Shown here piece after piece: positions 62,810 through 64,000 of a stretch of 64,000 nt of DNA (positions within the stretch are counted from its first letter, which is position 1; every line of letters starts with the position of its first letter). A program made the translations under genes and the position numbers. The notes below the pieces were generated by a model, which was given only the letters and a program-made list of their open reading frames with translations, searched no databases and was not told the DNA's origin. This stretch comes from Longimicrobiales bacterium. GTDB lineage: Bacteria; Gemmatimonadota; Gemmatimonadetes; Longimicrobiales; Gaopeijiaceae. Location of the stretch: NCBI GenBank assembly GCA_951813395.1, contig OX638356.1:3298501-3362500 (forward strand), given 5' to 3'.

Positions 62810-64000
62810 TTTCGGCGTCTGGCGGCGAACCTCACCGTTCGCGATCGCCTTCTTTCTCGGCGCCACGATCAAGGCCGTCGCCGGAAGCTACATCCAGCTC
62901 GTGGCCTCGTTCGGAGCCATCGCGTACCTCACGCGCTTCGATTTCCTGTCCCGCGGCGGCTCATTGGGATGGGCGGTTCTGCTGGCCGTCCTGGCCATCG
63001 GTGCCGCTGCACTGCTCAGGTACTGGTTTTTCCGGTACCGGCTCGAAGAGGACCGCTTGCTCATCCGCCAGGGCTTCGTCAAGAGGACGGCCCTCGACCT
63101 GCCCTTCGATCGGGTACAGGGCATCAACGTCGAGCGTTCGCTGGTGGACCGGGTGCTCGGCCTGGTGACCGTTCGGCTGGATACCGCGGGGACGGCCGCG
63201 GCCGAGGGCTGGCTCCCCGCCGTCCGCACCGAACTGGCCGACTGGCTGCGCACCCGCGTCGACCATGGACAGCGCAGGAGGCGGTTGGGCGATGACGATG
63301 GCGAGGAACGCCGGCGGCGCCCGGTGGACGAGGCGGCTCCCGGCGCCGCAGGCATCCCCGAATTGCAGGCAGGCACCCTGGTTCCAGCCACGGGCAGGGT
63401 CCTCGTCCGGCTCACCAACGGCGACATGCTGCGCATTGGGCTCGCCGACCGGAAAGCGCTGGTGCTTGCCGGGGCCCTCGCCGCGCTGGCACAGGCGGCC
63501 GAACCCTTCGAGGATGCGATCCTCGGCGTACTCGGCCGGTTGCAGACCGCGGTTGCCGACTTCGGCACCTACAGCCAGGCGACCGCGATCGTTCTCGTGG
63601 TTTTCGCCACCCTGCTCGTGCTGTTTCTCGCAGTCGTCATCAGCGCGTTCCTGCGCTACCACAACTTCACGCTGTGGCGACGGGGCACCGCGTTTCGCTC
63701 CCGCGGCGGCCTCCTCACGCAGAAGGAAGTCGTCGTCGAGACCGCCAAGATCCAGCAGCTCAAGCTGTCCCGAAACCTTATCCAGCGATGGCTCGGGCGG
63801 TATCGTTTCGAGGCGCTCCCCGCCGGCGCGATACCCGTGCCGGGAAGCGTGGGTCCCGGGAATCTCGAGATCGCGGAAAACCTCACCGTACCGCTGCTCG
63901 ACGGTTCGGTCGCCGAAACGATGCGCAGCCAGGTGTTCGGGGCCGAGGCCACGGGGCTCACACTCCTCCCGGCAAGCCCGGCGTTCAAGCGCGTCTCGCC
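62793..64000 (+). CDS. PH-domain membrane protein, YdbT-like (partial)
   Basis: At least 402 residues, running past the window end. PH-domain signatures occur at about 95-160 (FRYRLEEDRLLIRQGFVKRT; LPFDRVQGINVERSL) and again from about 290 (LRYHNFTLWRRGTAF; ETAKIQQLKLSRN), with paired hydrophobic helices before each, as in YdbT, which has more than one bPH2 domain. Start: TTG 62793 gives MASRPDFG and overlaps the YdbS-like gene by 17 bp; no strong ribosome site is seen, so the true start is not certain. Confidence 0.8.
   Translation, partial: MASRPDFGVWRRTSPFAIAFFLGATIKAVAGSYIQLVASFGAIAYLTRFDFLSRGGSLGWAVLLAVLAIGAAALLRYWFFRYRLEEDRLLIRQGFVKRTALDLPFDRVQGINVERSLVDRVLGLVTVRLDTAGTAAAEGWLPAVRTELADWLRTRVDHGQRRRRLGDDDGEERRRRPVDEAAPGAAGIPELQAGTLVPATGRVLVRLTNGDMLRIGLADRKALVLAGALAALAQAAEPFEDAILGVLGRLQTAVADFGTYSQATAIVLVVFATLLVLFLAVVISAFLRYHNFTLWRRGTAFRSRGGLLTQKEVVVETAKIQQLKLSRNLIQRWLGRYRFEALPAGAIPVPGSVGPGNLEIAENLTVPLLDGSVAETMRSQVFGAEATGLTLLPASPAFKRVS

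Overview
The window is GC-rich bacterial chromosome with no rRNA, tRNA or CRISPR array that I can see. The gene content suggests Gemmatimonadota or a related phylum: S9 dipeptidyl-peptidase paralogues, TolB-type propellers fused to amidohydrolase or CehA-like hydrolase domains, class C beta-lactamase-like serine hydrolases, a DUF1552/DUF1592 gene pair and carboxypeptidase-regulatory-like secreted proteins. This placement is inference from gene content; there is no marker gene to confirm it.

Layout. 1-11142: a BlaI-type repressor with two operator-like dyads upstream, an S9 peptidase, a propeller/metallohydrolase, an amino-acid permease fused to universal stress protein domains, and a large propeller-amidohydrolase. 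11472-22360: an accessory island. Two near-identical 1276-bp IS630-family elements in inverted orientation bracket 8.3 kb. That interval holds a broken leucine-rich-repeat gene split by a decayed IS21-family element, whose istA is in turn split by a 3.3-kb, four-gene serine-recombinase cassette. The insertions can be resolved to within a few bases because the interrupted reading frames rejoin. A coiled-coil membrane protein built on 42-nt tandem repeats and a signal-peptide gene remnant also lie here. 22383-33950: a peptide-use operon (M19 dipeptidase, tiny membrane protein, sodium:solute symporter), a sterol-desaturase-like gene, thrB, a secreted carboxypeptidase-regulatory-like protein on the other strand, thrC, a prolyl oligopeptidase and a serine hydrolase.

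34254-48740: an MFS exporter, a zincin-like protein and a lipoprotein, then a long minus-strand operon running from 48740 down to 37016: S9 peptidase, DUF5107-TPR protein, DUF1592-type c-haem protein, Tat-exported DUF1552 protein and secreted ankyrin protein. Gaps are short or the genes overlap. 48870-64000: secreted and stress-type genes, including a PQQ-type sugar dehydrogenase, another serine hydrolase, a sulfite-dehydrogenase-like molybdoenzyme with its cytochrome c, a ribbon-helix-helix protein, a membrane-anchored propeller, a DUF4143 ATPase, an esterase-like lipoprotein, an amidase and a YdbS/YdbT-like PH-domain pair cut by the window end.

Taken together, most chromosomal genes point to a cell that degrades and imports peptides and amides through many secreted hydrolases. 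The island records at least four separate mobile-element events, three of them nested in one another or in the same host gene. The best candidates for something under-described are the four-gene recombinase cassette and the S9/DUF5107/DUF1592/DUF1552/ankyrin operon.
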